NCBI RefSeq assembly: GCF_026341035.1
Contig: NZ_JAPEOQ010000002.1
Coordinates: forward strand, 2,790,001 to 2,854,000
Direction: 5' to 3'
Source: Streptomyces sp. NBC_01016
Lineage (GTDB): Bacteria; Actinomycetota; Actinomycetes; Streptomycetales; Streptomycetaceae
DNA: 64,000 bases
The notes below the pieces were generated by a model, which saw only the letters and a program-made list of their open reading frames with translations, was not told the DNA's origin and did no database searches. A program made the translations under genes and the position numbers. Positions within the stretch are counted from its first letter, which is position 1, and the number at the start of each line of letters is the position of its first letter. Of this stretch, positions 32,987-41,466 are shown one piece after another.

Positions 32987-33583
32987 TCAGGCGCCGGCAG
33001 CGTGCTCATTCGTGTGGTTCGTCCCCGGCTCCTTGAGCAGCACGGACCGCTTCGGATAGCTGCCGGCGAAGAAGTCGGGCAGGTCGGCGATGGCGACGTT
33101 CTCGGTCCGGGTCCGGGTGATCTTCCATACGCCGTCGATCCTGCGGAACGCGTTGTTGAGCCGGCTGGCGCGGATCAGGGACTTGCCGTCCTCGAAGAGC
33201 CAGGGCTGGAAGTGGATCCACTGGCCGTCGGCCTCGTCCCCGTACACATGGATCTGCTCCGAGGTGAGCCAGTGGGCGTTCAGGAGCAGCTTCGGGTCCT
33301 GGTCCTGCGGCCAGAAGCGGTTGAAGTGCGCGCGGATCGCCTCCTTGCCCTCGGCCCGGCCGAACTGGCTGTCGTAGTACTCGCCGACGCCCTCCCAGAT
33401 GGCGTCGTCGGAGTAGAGGTCGAGGATCAGCTCGATGCGCTGCTCGTCGCTGTCGACCCCGTACTCCGGGCACGGTGTGTCGCACAGGAACATGTAACGG
33501 GCCTGAATACGGCGGATGTCGGCCTCGCCCTCGAGGACCTCGATGCGCTTGACCAGGGTGTCGATGGTGTCTTGGCTACTCAT
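32987..33583 (-). CDS. SnoaL/NTF2-like protein (IacI-like by context)
   Basis: A 198-residue protein of the SnoaL-like/nuclear transport factor 2 fold: a starting helix pair (LEGEADIRRIQARYMFLCD), an ISL..YSDDAIWEG strand, and a final WKITRTRTEN..ADL strand typical of the barrel. Members include dehydratases, isomerases and oxygenase-like small enzymes, so the reaction is open. Start ATG at 33583. It is convergent with the amidase gene and divergent from the IclR regulator. The iac operon also has a small protein of this type, IacI. Confidence 0.75.
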   Translation of the reverse strand: MSSQDTIDTLVKRIEVLEGEADIRRIQARYMFLCDTPCPEYGVDSDEQRIELILDLYSDDAIWEGVGEYYDSQFGRAEGKEAIRAHFNRFWPQDQDPKLLLNAHWLTSEQIHVYGDEADGQWIHFQPWLFEDGKSLIRASRLNNAFRRIDGVWKITRTRTENVAIADLPDFFAGSYPKRSVLLKEPGTNHTNEHAAGA

Positions 33584-33714
33584 GTCGGCAGCCTCGCCGC
33601 CGCGCGTCCCGGAGGGAACCGCTCGGTCCACTGGGCGGATCGGCGCCGCGTAACCGGCCGTCATCGGGTCGTCACAGGGGTGCGTGTTCGCGGCCGAAGG
33701 GGGGTTGCCAAGAG

Positions 33715-33731
33715 GTTCACGAAGTTTGAAC
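33715..33731. promoter_or_regulatory. Candidate IclR operator
   Basis: GTTCA, seven bases, TGAAC: perfect five-base arms in the 187-base gap between the SnoaL-like and IclR genes, 40 bases before the regulator start. A second small palindrome ACC-TTT-GGT follows. Typical of autoregulated IclR genes but not proven. Confidence 0.4.
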
Positions 33732-33770
33732 AATCACCTTTGGTCATTGGTATCGGCGAGGGGAAGCGGT

Positions 33771-34637
33771 ATGCGCGCGAGCGCCCAGGCAGAACTCGAC
33801 ACCGCGGAGCAGGCCGCCCCGGAGGCCGGGCCCGCGGCCCCCGAACCGCACATGAGCTCCGTGCTCGGCAAGGCGCATCTGGTGCTCGGAGCCTTCTCCT
33901 CCGGCTCGACCTGCCTCGGTCTGAGCGAGCTCAGCCGCCGTTCCGGCGTGCCCAAGGCGACCGTGCACCGGATCGGAACCGAGCTCGTCCAACTCGGCTA
34001 TCTCAGCCGCACGCCGGACGGGTACCAGCTCGGCTGGCGCATCTTCGAGCTGGGCCGACTGGTCCCCGGACCGGCCCATCTGCGGGCGGTCGCGCGCCCG
34101 GCGATGCTGGATCTGCGGGCCGCGACCCAGGCCGTGGTCCACCTGGCCGTGCCGCACGGCACCGACTGCTGCTACCTGGAACGCCTCGGCGGCCGCCGGG
34201 AGGCAGCCGTCGTCGCGGCCGTCGGTTCGAACGTGTCCCGGCCGCTCACCGTCTCCGGGCGGGTCCTCCTGGCCTACAGCGACGACCAGGAGGACGTGAT
34301 CGCGGAGCTAGTGGCGCAGCGCGCCGACGGATCCCCGTCCTCCGACCGGCTCGACCCGGCGGCGCTGCGCGCCGAGCTGGCCCAGATCCGCGCCCGCCGA
34401 TGGGCCCAGGAGCGGGAGTCGTGCATGCACGGCTACAAGAGCTTCGCCGTGCCGATCATGTACTTCGGGGGTGACCGGGTCATCGGCACGATCGCCGCGA
34501 CGGTCCCGGCCGACCGCCGCGACGACCAGCAGCTGATCCACGCACTGTTGGCGACGGCGGCCGACATCGGCCGAGGCCTGTACCGACAGAACTCCTCCCA
34601 TACGGGCCCCGGACCGCGGGTCGGCATGGCGGGCTGA
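33771..34637 (+). CDS. IclR-family regulator
   Basis: A 288-residue IclR regulator. A 27-residue Ala/Glu-rich leader precedes the winged helix (VLGAFSSGSTCLGLSELSRR, then SGVPKATVHRIGTEL) and the GAF-like effector domain (TDCCYLERLGG, GRVLLAYSD, CMHGYKSFAVPI). GAGGGG at 33758-33763 fixes the ATG at 33771. It stands between the putative auxin-degrading set and the maleylacetate reductase/dioxygenase pair and could control either or both. Members of this family respond to aromatic acids. Confidence 0.9.
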   Translation: MRASAQAELDTAEQAAPEAGPAAPEPHMSSVLGKAHLVLGAFSSGSTCLGLSELSRRSGVPKATVHRIGTELVQLGYLSRTPDGYQLGWRIFELGRLVPGPAHLRAVARPAMLDLRAATQAVVHLAVPHGTDCCYLERLGGRREAAVVAAVGSNVSRPLTVSGRVLLAYSDDQEDVIAELVAQRADGSPSSDRLDPAALRAELAQIRARRWAQERESCMHGYKSFAVPIMYFGGDRVIGTIAATVPADRRDDQQLIHALLATAADIGRGLYRQNSSHTGPGPRVGMAG

Positions 34638-34713
34638 GGGGGCGACGGGTGGTGGAGTCCGTCGGTCCGGCCACCGGACTGCCTCACTGCTCCGCACCCT
34701 CGACCCAGGCAGT

Positions 34714-35778
34714 ATGGGCGGAATGAAGTTCGCACACGAAACCCCCGCGCAGCGCGCCGTGTTCGCGCCGGGGGAGGCCGTCCGCACCGTCGTCGACGAA
34801 GTGGCCCGGCTCGGATCGGGACGCGTCCTGATCGTCGGCGGCCCCTCCGCCAGAGCCCTGACCACGGAGCTCTCCGCGCACCTGACCGGGGCGCGGGTCC
34901 ACGACGAGGTGGTCGAGCACGTCCCGGTCGAGGCCGCCGAGCGGGCCCGCGCGGTCGCGCACGAGCACGCCGCCGACGCCCTGGTGTGTGTCGGAGGAGG
35001 CTCGGCGACCGGCCTCGCCAAGGCCGTCGCCCTCACCACCAAACTGCCGATCGTCGCCGTCCCCACCACCTACGCCGGCTCGGAGGCGACCAACGTCTGG
35101 GGGCTGACCCGGGACGGCGTCAAGACCACCGGCGTGGACGCCGCGGTGCTCCCGGCCACCGTCGTCTACGACGCCTCGCTCCTGCTCACCCTCCCCGGCG
35201 CGCTCGCGGTCGCCAGCGGCCTCAACGCCCTCGCACACTGCGTCGACGCGATGTGGGGGCCGCGCGCCGACCCCATCGACCGAGCGATGGCACAAGAGGC
35301 GGCCCGCGCGCTGAGCGCCGGTCTGCCCGAAGTCGGCGCGCACCCCGACCGGTTGGCGGGGCACGAGCAGATGCTCTACGGCGCCTACCTGGCCGCGGTC
35401 GTCTTCGCCTCCGCGGGATCCGGCCTGCACCACAAGATCTGCCATGTGCTGGGCGGCCGTTTCGACCTCCCGCACGCGCAGACCCACGCCGTCGTCCTGC
35501 CGCACGTCCTGGCCCTCAACGCACCCCACGCCCCCGAGGCCGAGCGCAGGGTCGCCGCAGCACTCGACGCACCCACCGCCACCGAGGGGCTGGCCGCCCT
35601 CTACGCCCGCCTGGACGCGCCCACTTCGCTCAAGGAACTGGGCATGCCGGAGAGCGGCATCGCCGAAGCCGTGGAACCCGTCCTCGCCGCCGTACCGGAA
35701 GGCAACCCCGCCCCCGTGACCCGGGACCGGCTCAGCGCACTGCTGCGCGCGGCCTGGGAAGGAGACATCCCCCGATGA
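34714..35778 (+). CDS. Maleylacetate reductase, iron-dependent ADH family
   Basis: A 354-residue member of the Fe-type alcohol dehydrogenase family, maleylacetate reductase branch (shorter than typical alcohol dehydrogenases of the family). Motifs: VGGGSATGLAKAVAL for NAD(P), PTTYAGSEAT, and the metal-region histidines in LNALAHCVDA and GSGLHHKICHVLGG. It reduces maleylacetate to 3-oxoadipate. The next gene, overlapping by four bases, is the matching ring-cleaving dioxygenase, giving the two final steps of the hydroxyquinol route. ATG at 34714 is used; a second ATG three codons on is possible. Confidence 0.92.
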   Translation: MGGMKFAHETPAQRAVFAPGEAVRTVVDEVARLGSGRVLIVGGPSARALTTELSAHLTGARVHDEVVEHVPVEAAERARAVAHEHAADALVCVGGGSATGLAKAVALTTKLPIVAVPTTYAGSEATNVWGLTRDGVKTTGVDAAVLPATVVYDASLLLTLPGALAVASGLNALAHCVDAMWGPRADPIDRAMAQEAARALSAGLPEVGAHPDRLAGHEQMLYGAYLAAVVFASAGSGLHHKICHVLGGRFDLPHAQTHAVVLPHVLALNAPHAPEAERRVAAALDAPTATEGLAALYARLDAPTSLKELGMPESGIAEAVEPVLAAVPEGNPAPVTRDRLSALLRAAWEGDIPR

Positions 35779-36674
35779 CCACCCACCCGACCGGGACGGC
35801 GCCCGGCCCCGAACAGCAGCTCCGCGAGGCAGAACTCACCGACCGCGTCACGGCCTCCTTCGACAGCTGCCCGGACCCCCGGCTGCGGCAGCTGATGAGC
35901 GGCCTCGTGCGTCATCTGCACGCCTACGTCCGGGAGGTCCGGCTCACGGAGGAGGAGTGGAACCGGGCCATCGACTTCCTCACCCGCTGCGGCGACATCA
36001 CCGACGACCGCCGCCAGGAGTTCATCCTCCTGTCCGACGTCCTCGGCGCGTCCATGCAGACCGTCACCGTCAACAACGAGGCGCACGGCGACGCCACCGA
36101 GGCCACCGTCTTCGGCCCCTTCTTCGTGGAGGACTCGCCCGCCGTACCGCTCGGCGGCGACATCTCCGCCGGTGCGCCCGGGGAACCCTGCTGGGTCGAG
36201 GGGACGGTCATCGACACGGCCGGCACACCACTGGCGGGGGCCCGGATCGAGGTGTGGGAGGCGGACGAGACCGGACACTACGACGTCCAGCACGACGACC
36301 ACCGGACTGCCGCGCGCGGCCATCTGGTCACCGACTCCCAGGGGCGGTTCCGCTTCTGGGCGGTCACCCCGACGCCGTATCCGATCCCGCACGACGGCCC
36401 GGTGGGGGAGCTGCTGAAATCGGTGGGCCGCTCTCCGATGCGCGCCTCGCACCTGCACTTCAAGGTCACGCATGAGGACTGCCGCACGCTGGTGACCCAC
36501 ATCTTCGTACGCGGCGACGAACTCCTCGACTCCGACGCGGTGTTCGGCGTCCGGGACTCCCTGGTGAAGGACTTCGAGCAGCAGCCCGCCGCCCCCACCC
36601 CGGACGGCCGGATCGTCCAGGGACCCTGGACGCGGGCACGCTTCGACATCGTCCTCGCGCCCGCGAAGGCCTGA
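35775..36674 (+). CDS. Intradiol dioxygenase, hydroxyquinol 1,2-dioxygenase type
   Basis: A 299-residue intradiol ring-cleavage enzyme with the N-terminal helical dimer domain (LMSGLVRHLHAYVREVRLTE) and the C-terminal beta-sandwich holding ferric iron. Ligands are visible: Tyr in TGHYDVQ, Tyr in TPTPYPIPHDGP, and two His in SHLHFKV. It starts within the stop of maleylacetate reductase (ATGA). That partner favours hydroxyquinol (benzene-1,2,4-triol) over catechol as substrate, giving maleylacetate; catechol cleavage cannot be excluded from sequence. Confidence 0.9.
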   Translation: MTTHPTGTAPGPEQQLREAELTDRVTASFDSCPDPRLRQLMSGLVRHLHAYVREVRLTEEEWNRAIDFLTRCGDITDDRRQEFILLSDVLGASMQTVTVNNEAHGDATEATVFGPFFVEDSPAVPLGGDISAGAPGEPCWVEGTVIDTAGTPLAGARIEVWEADETGHYDVQHDDHRTAARGHLVTDSQGRFRFWAVTPTPYPIPHDGPVGELLKSVGRSPMRASHLHFKVTHEDCRTLVTHIFVRGDELLDSDAVFGVRDSLVKDFEQQPAAPTPDGRIVQGPWTRARFDIVLAPAKA

Positions 36675-36699
36675 AGGGCGGCTCGCCCCGTACGTGGTG

Positions 36700-37728
36700 T
36701 CAGCTCGCCTGTGCGAGTCCCAGCGCCACGTCGACGATCATGTCCTCCTGGCCGCCGACGAGGCCGCGCTTGCCGACCTCGACGAGGATCGTGCGGACGT
36801 CGATGCCGTAGCGCTCGGCCGCCGCCTCCGCGTGGCGCAGGAAGGAGCCGTAGACCCCGGCGTAGCCGAGCGTGAGGGTCTCGCGGTCGACGCGGACCGG
36901 GCGGTCCTGGAGCGGGCGTACCAGGTCCTCGGCCGCGTCCTGGAGGGCGAACAGGTCGCAACCGTGCTTCCAGTCGTTGAGGTCGGCCACCGCGATGAAC
37001 GCCTCGATGGGGCAGTTGCCCGCGCCCGCGCCCTGGCCGGCGAGCGAGGCGTCGACGCGGGTCACGCCCTCCTCCACCGCGGTCATGGAGTTGGCCACGG
37101 AGAGCGAGAGGTTCTCGTGGGCGTGGATGCCGAGTTCGGTGGCCGGGTCGAGGACGTCGCGGTAGGCGCGCATCCGTTCGCGGACGCCGTCCATCATGAG
37201 GCGGCCGCCGGAGTCGGTGACGTAGACGCAGTGGGCGCCGTAGGACTCCATGAGCTTGGCCTGCGCGGCCAGCGTCTTGGCATCGGCCATGTGGCTCATC
37301 ATCAGGAAGCCGGAGACATCCATGCCCAACTCGCGTGCCGTGGCGATGTGTTGGGCCGAGACGTCGGCCTCGGTGCAGTGCGTGGCAACCCGCACCGATC
37401 GGACCCCGAGCGCGTACGCCCGCTTGAGTTCCTCGATGGTGCCGATGCCGGGCAGCAGGAGGGTGGTGAGGCGGGCGTTGGTGATGTGCGAGGCCGCGGT
37501 CTCGATCCACTCCCAGTCGGTGTGGCTGCCGGGGCCGTAGTTGAGGGATCCTCCGGCGAGGCCGTCGCCGTGGGACACCTCGATCCCGTCGACACCGGCC
37601 GCGTCGAGGGCGGCCACGATCCTCCCGAGCTGCTCCGGCGCGATGCGGTGCCGGATGGCGTGCATGCCGTCGCGCAGGGTGACGTCCTGGATGAACAGCT
37701 TGGTGTCATGTGTGGCGGTGGCACTCAT
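36700..37728 (-). CDS. dmpG: 4-hydroxy-2-oxovalerate aldolase
   Basis: A 342-residue class II pyruvate aldolase. The catalytic opening QDVTLRDGMHAIRH, the metal-site HAHENLS, and the GAGAGNCPIEAF segment match DmpG/BphI/HsaF; the C-terminal dimer part includes EVGKRGLVGGQEDMI. It splits 4-hydroxy-2-oxoacids to pyruvate and an aldehyde that is channelled to the dehydrogenase encoded just upstream. The genes overlap by four bases. Last gene of the hydratase/dehydrogenase/aldolase operon. Confidence 0.95.
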   Translation of the reverse strand: MSATATHDTKLFIQDVTLRDGMHAIRHRIAPEQLGRIVAALDAAGVDGIEVSHGDGLAGGSLNYGPGSHTDWEWIETAASHITNARLTTLLLPGIGTIEELKRAYALGVRSVRVATHCTEADVSAQHIATARELGMDVSGFLMMSHMADAKTLAAQAKLMESYGAHCVYVTDSGGRLMMDGVRERMRAYRDVLDPATELGIHAHENLSLSVANSMTAVEEGVTRVDASLAGQGAGAGNCPIEAFIAVADLNDWKHGCDLFALQDAAEDLVRPLQDRPVRVDRETLTLGYAGVYGSFLRHAEAAAERYGIDVRTILVEVGKRGLVGGQEDMIVDVALGLAQAS

Positions 37729-38690
37729 GCGTCGGCTCCCTGGAGGTCGGTGGCGCGGGGGAGTTGGGTGGCGCGGGCGGCCATGGCCTCGGCCATCCGC
37801 AGGGCCGCGCTGGTCATGATGTCGAGGTTCCCCGCGTACGCCGGAAGGTAGTGGGCGGCCCCCTCGACCTCGAGGAAGACGGACACCTGGTGGGTGACCG
37901 GGGCCGTGGTGAGGGTGTGCACCGGCTGGTCGGCGGGGACCGGCGTGATCTGCACCTGCTGCTTGAGGCGGTAGCCCGGAACGTACGTGGACACCTCGTC
38001 GACCCGCTTGGCGACGGCCGCGCGGATCAAGTCGTGGGAGGCCTCGTCGGGCGCGTTCACCAGCGCGAGCACGGTGTCCCGCATGATCAGCGGCGGCTCC
38101 GCCGGGTTCAGGACGATGACGGCCTTGCCGCGGTCCGCGCCGCCGACGGTCTGGATCGCGTGGCTGGTCGTCTCGGTGAACTCGTCGATGTTCGCGCGGG
38201 TGCCGGGCCCCGCGCTCTTCGACGCGATCGAGGCGACGATCTCCGCGTACGGGACCGGTGCCACCGAGGACACGGCGGCGACGATCGGGATGGTGGCCTG
38301 GCCGCCGCACGTCACCATGTTCACGTTGTCCGCGGCGACGTGGTCGTCGAGATTGACCGCCGGGATCACCATCGGGCCGATGGCGGCGGGCGTCAGGTCG
38401 ACGAGCTGCTTGCCGTACGGGGCGAGCGCCTCGGCGTTCGCGACGTGCGCCTTCGCGGACGTCGCGTCGAAGACGATGCGGATGTCCTCGAAGCCGTCCA
38501 TCGCGATCAGGCCCTGGACGCCCTCGGCGGTGACCGGGACGCCGAGCCGCTCGGCGCGGGCGAGTCCGTCGGAGGCGGGGTCGATGCCGACCATCGCGCC
38601 CATTTCGAGGGTGTCCGAGAGGCGGAGCACCTTGATCATCAGGTCGGTGCCGATATTGCCCGAGCCGATGACGGCGACCTTGGTCTTCAT
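37725..38690 (-). CDS. Acetaldehyde dehydrogenase (acylating), DmpF/BphJ type
   Basis: A 321-residue CoA-acylating aldehyde dehydrogenase. NAD fold: VAVIGSGNIGTDLMIKVLR; catalytic Cys in NMVTCGGQATIPI; the C-terminal LEVEGAAHYLPAYAGNLDIM matches the family. It turns acetaldehyde or propionaldehyde from the aldolase into the acyl-CoA, in a physical complex with it. Three bases separate it from the hydratase stop. Part of a meta-cleavage lower pathway, as in mhpDEF or the steroid hsaEGF genes. Confidence 0.95.
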   Translation of the reverse strand: MKTKVAVIGSGNIGTDLMIKVLRLSDTLEMGAMVGIDPASDGLARAERLGVPVTAEGVQGLIAMDGFEDIRIVFDATSAKAHVANAEALAPYGKQLVDLTPAAIGPMVIPAVNLDDHVAADNVNMVTCGGQATIPIVAAVSSVAPVPYAEIVASIASKSAGPGTRANIDEFTETTSHAIQTVGGADRGKAVIVLNPAEPPLIMRDTVLALVNAPDEASHDLIRAAVAKRVDEVSTYVPGYRLKQQVQITPVPADQPVHTLTTAPVTHQVSVFLEVEGAAHYLPAYAGNLDIMTSAALRMAEAMAARATQLPRATDLQGADA

Positions 38691-38693
38691 GCT

Positions 38694-39533
38694 TCAGGCT
38701 CCTTCTTGGCGGGGTTCGGTGGCGTGGAAGCGGACGGACACCGAGCCGAGTCCGCTGATGTCGGCGGTGAACACGTCGCCGGCCGTGGCGGGCACCATCG
38801 GTCCGAGCGCGCCGGACAGCACGACCTGGCCCGCGCGCAGCGGGTCGCCGACGTCGCGCGCGGTCCGGGCGAGCCAGCCGAGTGCGGTGAGCGGATCGCC
38901 CAGGCAGGCCGCGCCGTTGCCGGCGGACACCGTCTCCTCGTGCCGCTTCATGGTCATCCCGGCCTCGACGGGCTCGAAGTCGGTGAGCGGCTTGGCCGGG
39001 CCCCCGATGACGTACAGCGCGGAGGAGCCGTTGTCGGCGACGGTGTCACCGAAGGTGATGTCCCAGTCGGCGATCCGGCTGTCCACGATCTCCAGAGCGG
39101 GGACCGCGTGCGCCACGGCGGCGCGGATCTGCGCGTCGTCGAGGGGGCCGTCGGTGAGGTCCGCGCCCAGGACGAACGCGATCTCCGCCTCGACCTTGGG
39201 CTGGAGCAGCCCGCCGACCGGCACGGAGGTGCCGTCCTCGACACTCATGTCGGCGAACAGCACCCCGAAGTCCGGTTGATCCACGCCCAGTTGCCGCTGC
39301 ACGGCGGGCGAGGTGAGGCCGATCTTGCGGCCGGTGACGCGGCCGCCCGCTTCGAGGCGGTGTGCGGTGAGCAGCTCCTGGACGGCGTAGGCCGCCTTCA
39401 CGTCGTCGCTGCCGATCAGGTCGCGCACCGGGGGACAGGGCACGTGGTCGGCGGCGGCGCGCAGCAGCCGCCGCGCCGCCTGTGCGACTGCGTCGTTGCC
39501 CGGGGAGGTGTCGCCGGGGGAGATCTCGTTCAT
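38694..39533 (-). CDS. 2-keto-4-pentenoate hydratase
   Basis: A 279-residue hydratase of the MhpD/BphH/HsaE family: TGRKIGLTSPAVQRQLGVDQ near residue 70, the metal-binding EAEIAFVLG and VPALEIVDSRI, and late VLSGALGPMVPATAGDVF. It adds water to 2-hydroxypenta-2,4-dienoate (or a longer homologue) to give 4-hydroxy-2-oxovalerate for the aldolase. Start ATG at 39533. First of the three lower-pathway genes, 71 bases after an IclR regulator on the same strand. No extradiol dioxygenase is adjacent; one lies about 20 kb away in this window. Confidence 0.93.
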   Translation of the reverse strand: MNEISPGDTSPGNDAVAQAARRLLRAAADHVPCPPVRDLIGSDDVKAAYAVQELLTAHRLEAGGRVTGRKIGLTSPAVQRQLGVDQPDFGVLFADMSVEDGTSVPVGGLLQPKVEAEIAFVLGADLTDGPLDDAQIRAAVAHAVPALEIVDSRIADWDITFGDTVADNGSSALYVIGGPAKPLTDFEPVEAGMTMKRHEETVSAGNGAACLGDPLTALGWLARTARDVGDPLRAGQVVLSGALGPMVPATAGDVFTADISGLGSVSVRFHATEPRQEGA

Positions 39534-39604
39534 GCCCCCAGCTTGGACAAGAGGGGCGCCCCGGGCCCAGCATTGAGTTCCGTCTGGCGGAACTCGTCCG
39601 TGGT

Positions 39605-40369
39605 TCAGTGCTTGCGCAGTTCCTCGCGGCGGCCGAGCGTCGCCGAGATCCCGGCCGCGGCCGCGCGCACGCTGTTGGCGTGCCGGGCGGGCTGGAACCG
39701 GTGCACCGGTCCGGTGACACTGACCGCCGCCACGATCTCGTCCGCCGGTCCGAAGATCCCGGCCGCGACACACACGATGCCGACCGCCGACTCCTCGTAC
39801 TCGAAGGCGACACCCTTCGTGACGACGTCGGACAACTGCCGTGTCAGCACGTCGACGTTGGTGATGGTCCGGGGTGCCTTGCGCTCCAACGGCCCGCGCA
39901 GCGTGGCCTCGCGCACCTCGGCCGGGGAGTGGGCCAGCAGCACCTTCCCGATCGCCGTCGCGTGCAGCGGCATCCGGCCGCCGAGCCGGGAGGGCGAGTC
40001 GGCCTGCTGGTGGCCGCCCATCTTGGCGACGTAGACGACCTCGGTGCCCTCACGTGTCCCCAGATGGACGAGTTCGTGGGTGCGTACGAAGAGGTCCTCC
40101 AGGAACGGGGTGGCCACTTCGAGCAGCCCGCGCTCGACCGACGCGCGCATCCCCAGCTCGAAGACGAGCCCGGACAGGCGATAGCGCCCCTGGACGCGAT
40201 CCAGGAGCCGGGCCGCCACGAGATCGCCGAGGACCCGGTGCAGGGTGCTCTTGGCGAAGTCCGTACGCCGCTGCAGCTCGGCGAACCCGAGGGTGGTGTC
40301 CTCGACGGTGAAGGCCTGCAGCACGGTGAGGGCCTTGGCCAGGACGCCGCTGGGCGCGTCGTCGCTCAA
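39605..40369 (-). CDS. IclR-family regulator of the lower pathway
   Basis: A 254-residue IclR protein: winged helix at residues 10-65 (VLQAFTVEDTTLGFAELQRR, then FAKSTLHRVLGDL) and effector domain with GRMPLHATAIGKVLLAHSP and IVCVAAGIFGP. The start is TTG at 40369 with GGAAGG upstream; no ATG or GTG fits the domain. It precedes the hydratase operon and faces a divergent SDR gene across 225 bases, so it probably controls both. Confidence 0.88.
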   Translation of the reverse strand: MSDDAPSGVLAKALTVLQAFTVEDTTLGFAELQRRTDFAKSTLHRVLGDLVAARLLDRVQGRYRLSGLVFELGMRASVERGLLEVATPFLEDLFVRTHELVHLGTREGTEVVYVAKMGGHQQADSPSRLGGRMPLHATAIGKVLLAHSPAEVREATLRGPLERKAPRTITNVDVLTRQLSDVVTKGVAFEYEESAVGIVCVAAGIFGPADEIVAAVSVTGPVHRFQPARHANSVRAAAAGISATLGRREELRKH

Positions 40370-40594
40370 GGTGCCTTCCTCCTTCCCTGGTCCGGTCTCC
40401 GGTTGTCTCGGGCTGCCGTCCGGCCGCCTGTGTGTCCGGCTCCCACCTGGTGGTGGCCCGTCAGCTCAATCTACGTGTGGGCGGGGCGGAAGGTGTGTGA
40501 GCGGCTCGATCATGGGCGCCGCGCCTGAGACCATGGCCGACGCCCCGGCCCGCCCCCGTCCACGTACGCACCGAACCACCAAGAGGAGACCGAC

Positions 40595-41401
40595 ATGGGA
40601 ACCATCGCCGTCACCGGAGCCGCCTCCGGTATAGGTGCCGCCATCGCCGCCCGGCTCTCCGAACAGGGGCACCGTGTCATCGGCGTCGACCTGCGCGGCA
40701 CCGACGTGGCGGTCGACCTCGGCACGGCGGAGGGGCGGAGCGCCGCGGCGGCCGAGGTCGCCGGGCTCGCCGACGGACGGCTCGACGGATTCGTGCCGTT
40801 CGCCGGGATCTCCGGCGGCGCGGACCGGCCGGCGAGCCTGCTGGTCTCCGTCAACTACTACGGCGCCATCGGCCTGTTGGAAGAACTGCGCCCGGCCCTG
40901 GCGGCCGCGGGCGAGTCCTCCGTCGTCCTCGCCTCGTCCAACTCCACGACCACGCAGCCCGGTTGGAATCCGCGGCTCGCCGAAGCGTGCCTCGCGGGCG
41001 ACGAAGAGGCGGCGCGCGCCCTCGCCGACTCTCTGGCCGACGAGGGCGGCGTGCTCACCTATCCGGCCACCAAGGCCGCTATCGCCCACTACACCCGCAC
41101 CCGTGCGGCCGACTACATCGCGGACGGCATCCGCCTCAACGCCATCGCGCCGGGATTCATCGACACCCCGATGACCCGGGCCGGCCGCAAGGACCCGCGG
41201 ATCGCGGCAGGCATCGAGGCGTTCCTGAAGGCCGTCCCGGCGGGGCGGGCGGGCAGCCCGGAGGAGGTCGCGGAGCTCGTGCTCTTCCTGCTGTCCCCCA
41301 AGTCCGCTTACTGCGTCGGTACGTTGATGTTCTGCGACGGCGGCCTCGACGCGCAACTGCGGGGGCTGGACTGGCCGAAGGTGCGGACGCCGGAGGGGTG
41401 A
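40595..41401 (+). CDS. SDR oxidoreductase, 3-alpha-hydroxysteroid dehydrogenase-like
   Basis: A 268-residue short-chain dehydrogenase. Cofactor motif TGAASGIGAAIAARL; catalytic Ser about residue 112 and YPATKAAIAHY with Tyr/Lys. A roughly 30-residue insertion between them (around GDEEAARALADSLADEGG) matches the 3-alpha-hydroxysteroid dehydrogenase/carbonyl reductase subgroup rather than plain SDRs. Divergent from the IclR gene of the meta-cleavage lower pathway. It could reduce or oxidise a ring-fission or side-chain intermediate; an SDR (IacE) is also part of iac pathways. Substrate open. Confidence 0.85.
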   Translation: MGTIAVTGAASGIGAAIAARLSEQGHRVIGVDLRGTDVAVDLGTAEGRSAAAAEVAGLADGRLDGFVPFAGISGGADRPASLLVSVNYYGAIGLLEELRPALAAAGESSVVLASSNSTTTQPGWNPRLAEACLAGDEEAARALADSLADEGGVLTYPATKAAIAHYTRTRAADYIADGIRLNAIAPGFIDTPMTRAGRKDPRIAAGIEAFLKAVPAGRAGSPEEVAELVLFLLSPKSAYCVGTLMFCDGGLDAQLRGLDWPKVRTPEG

Positions 41402-41466
41402 GGAGACCCCGGCTCGCTCCCTCCGCCGCTCGTCACTCCCGCGTCCGGCAGCCGGTCCGCGCCCGC

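Noticed and set aside
36675..36699. GGGCG-GCT-CGCCC as bidirectional terminator between convergent genes
   Set aside because: Arms of only five bases; too weak to list as a terminator.
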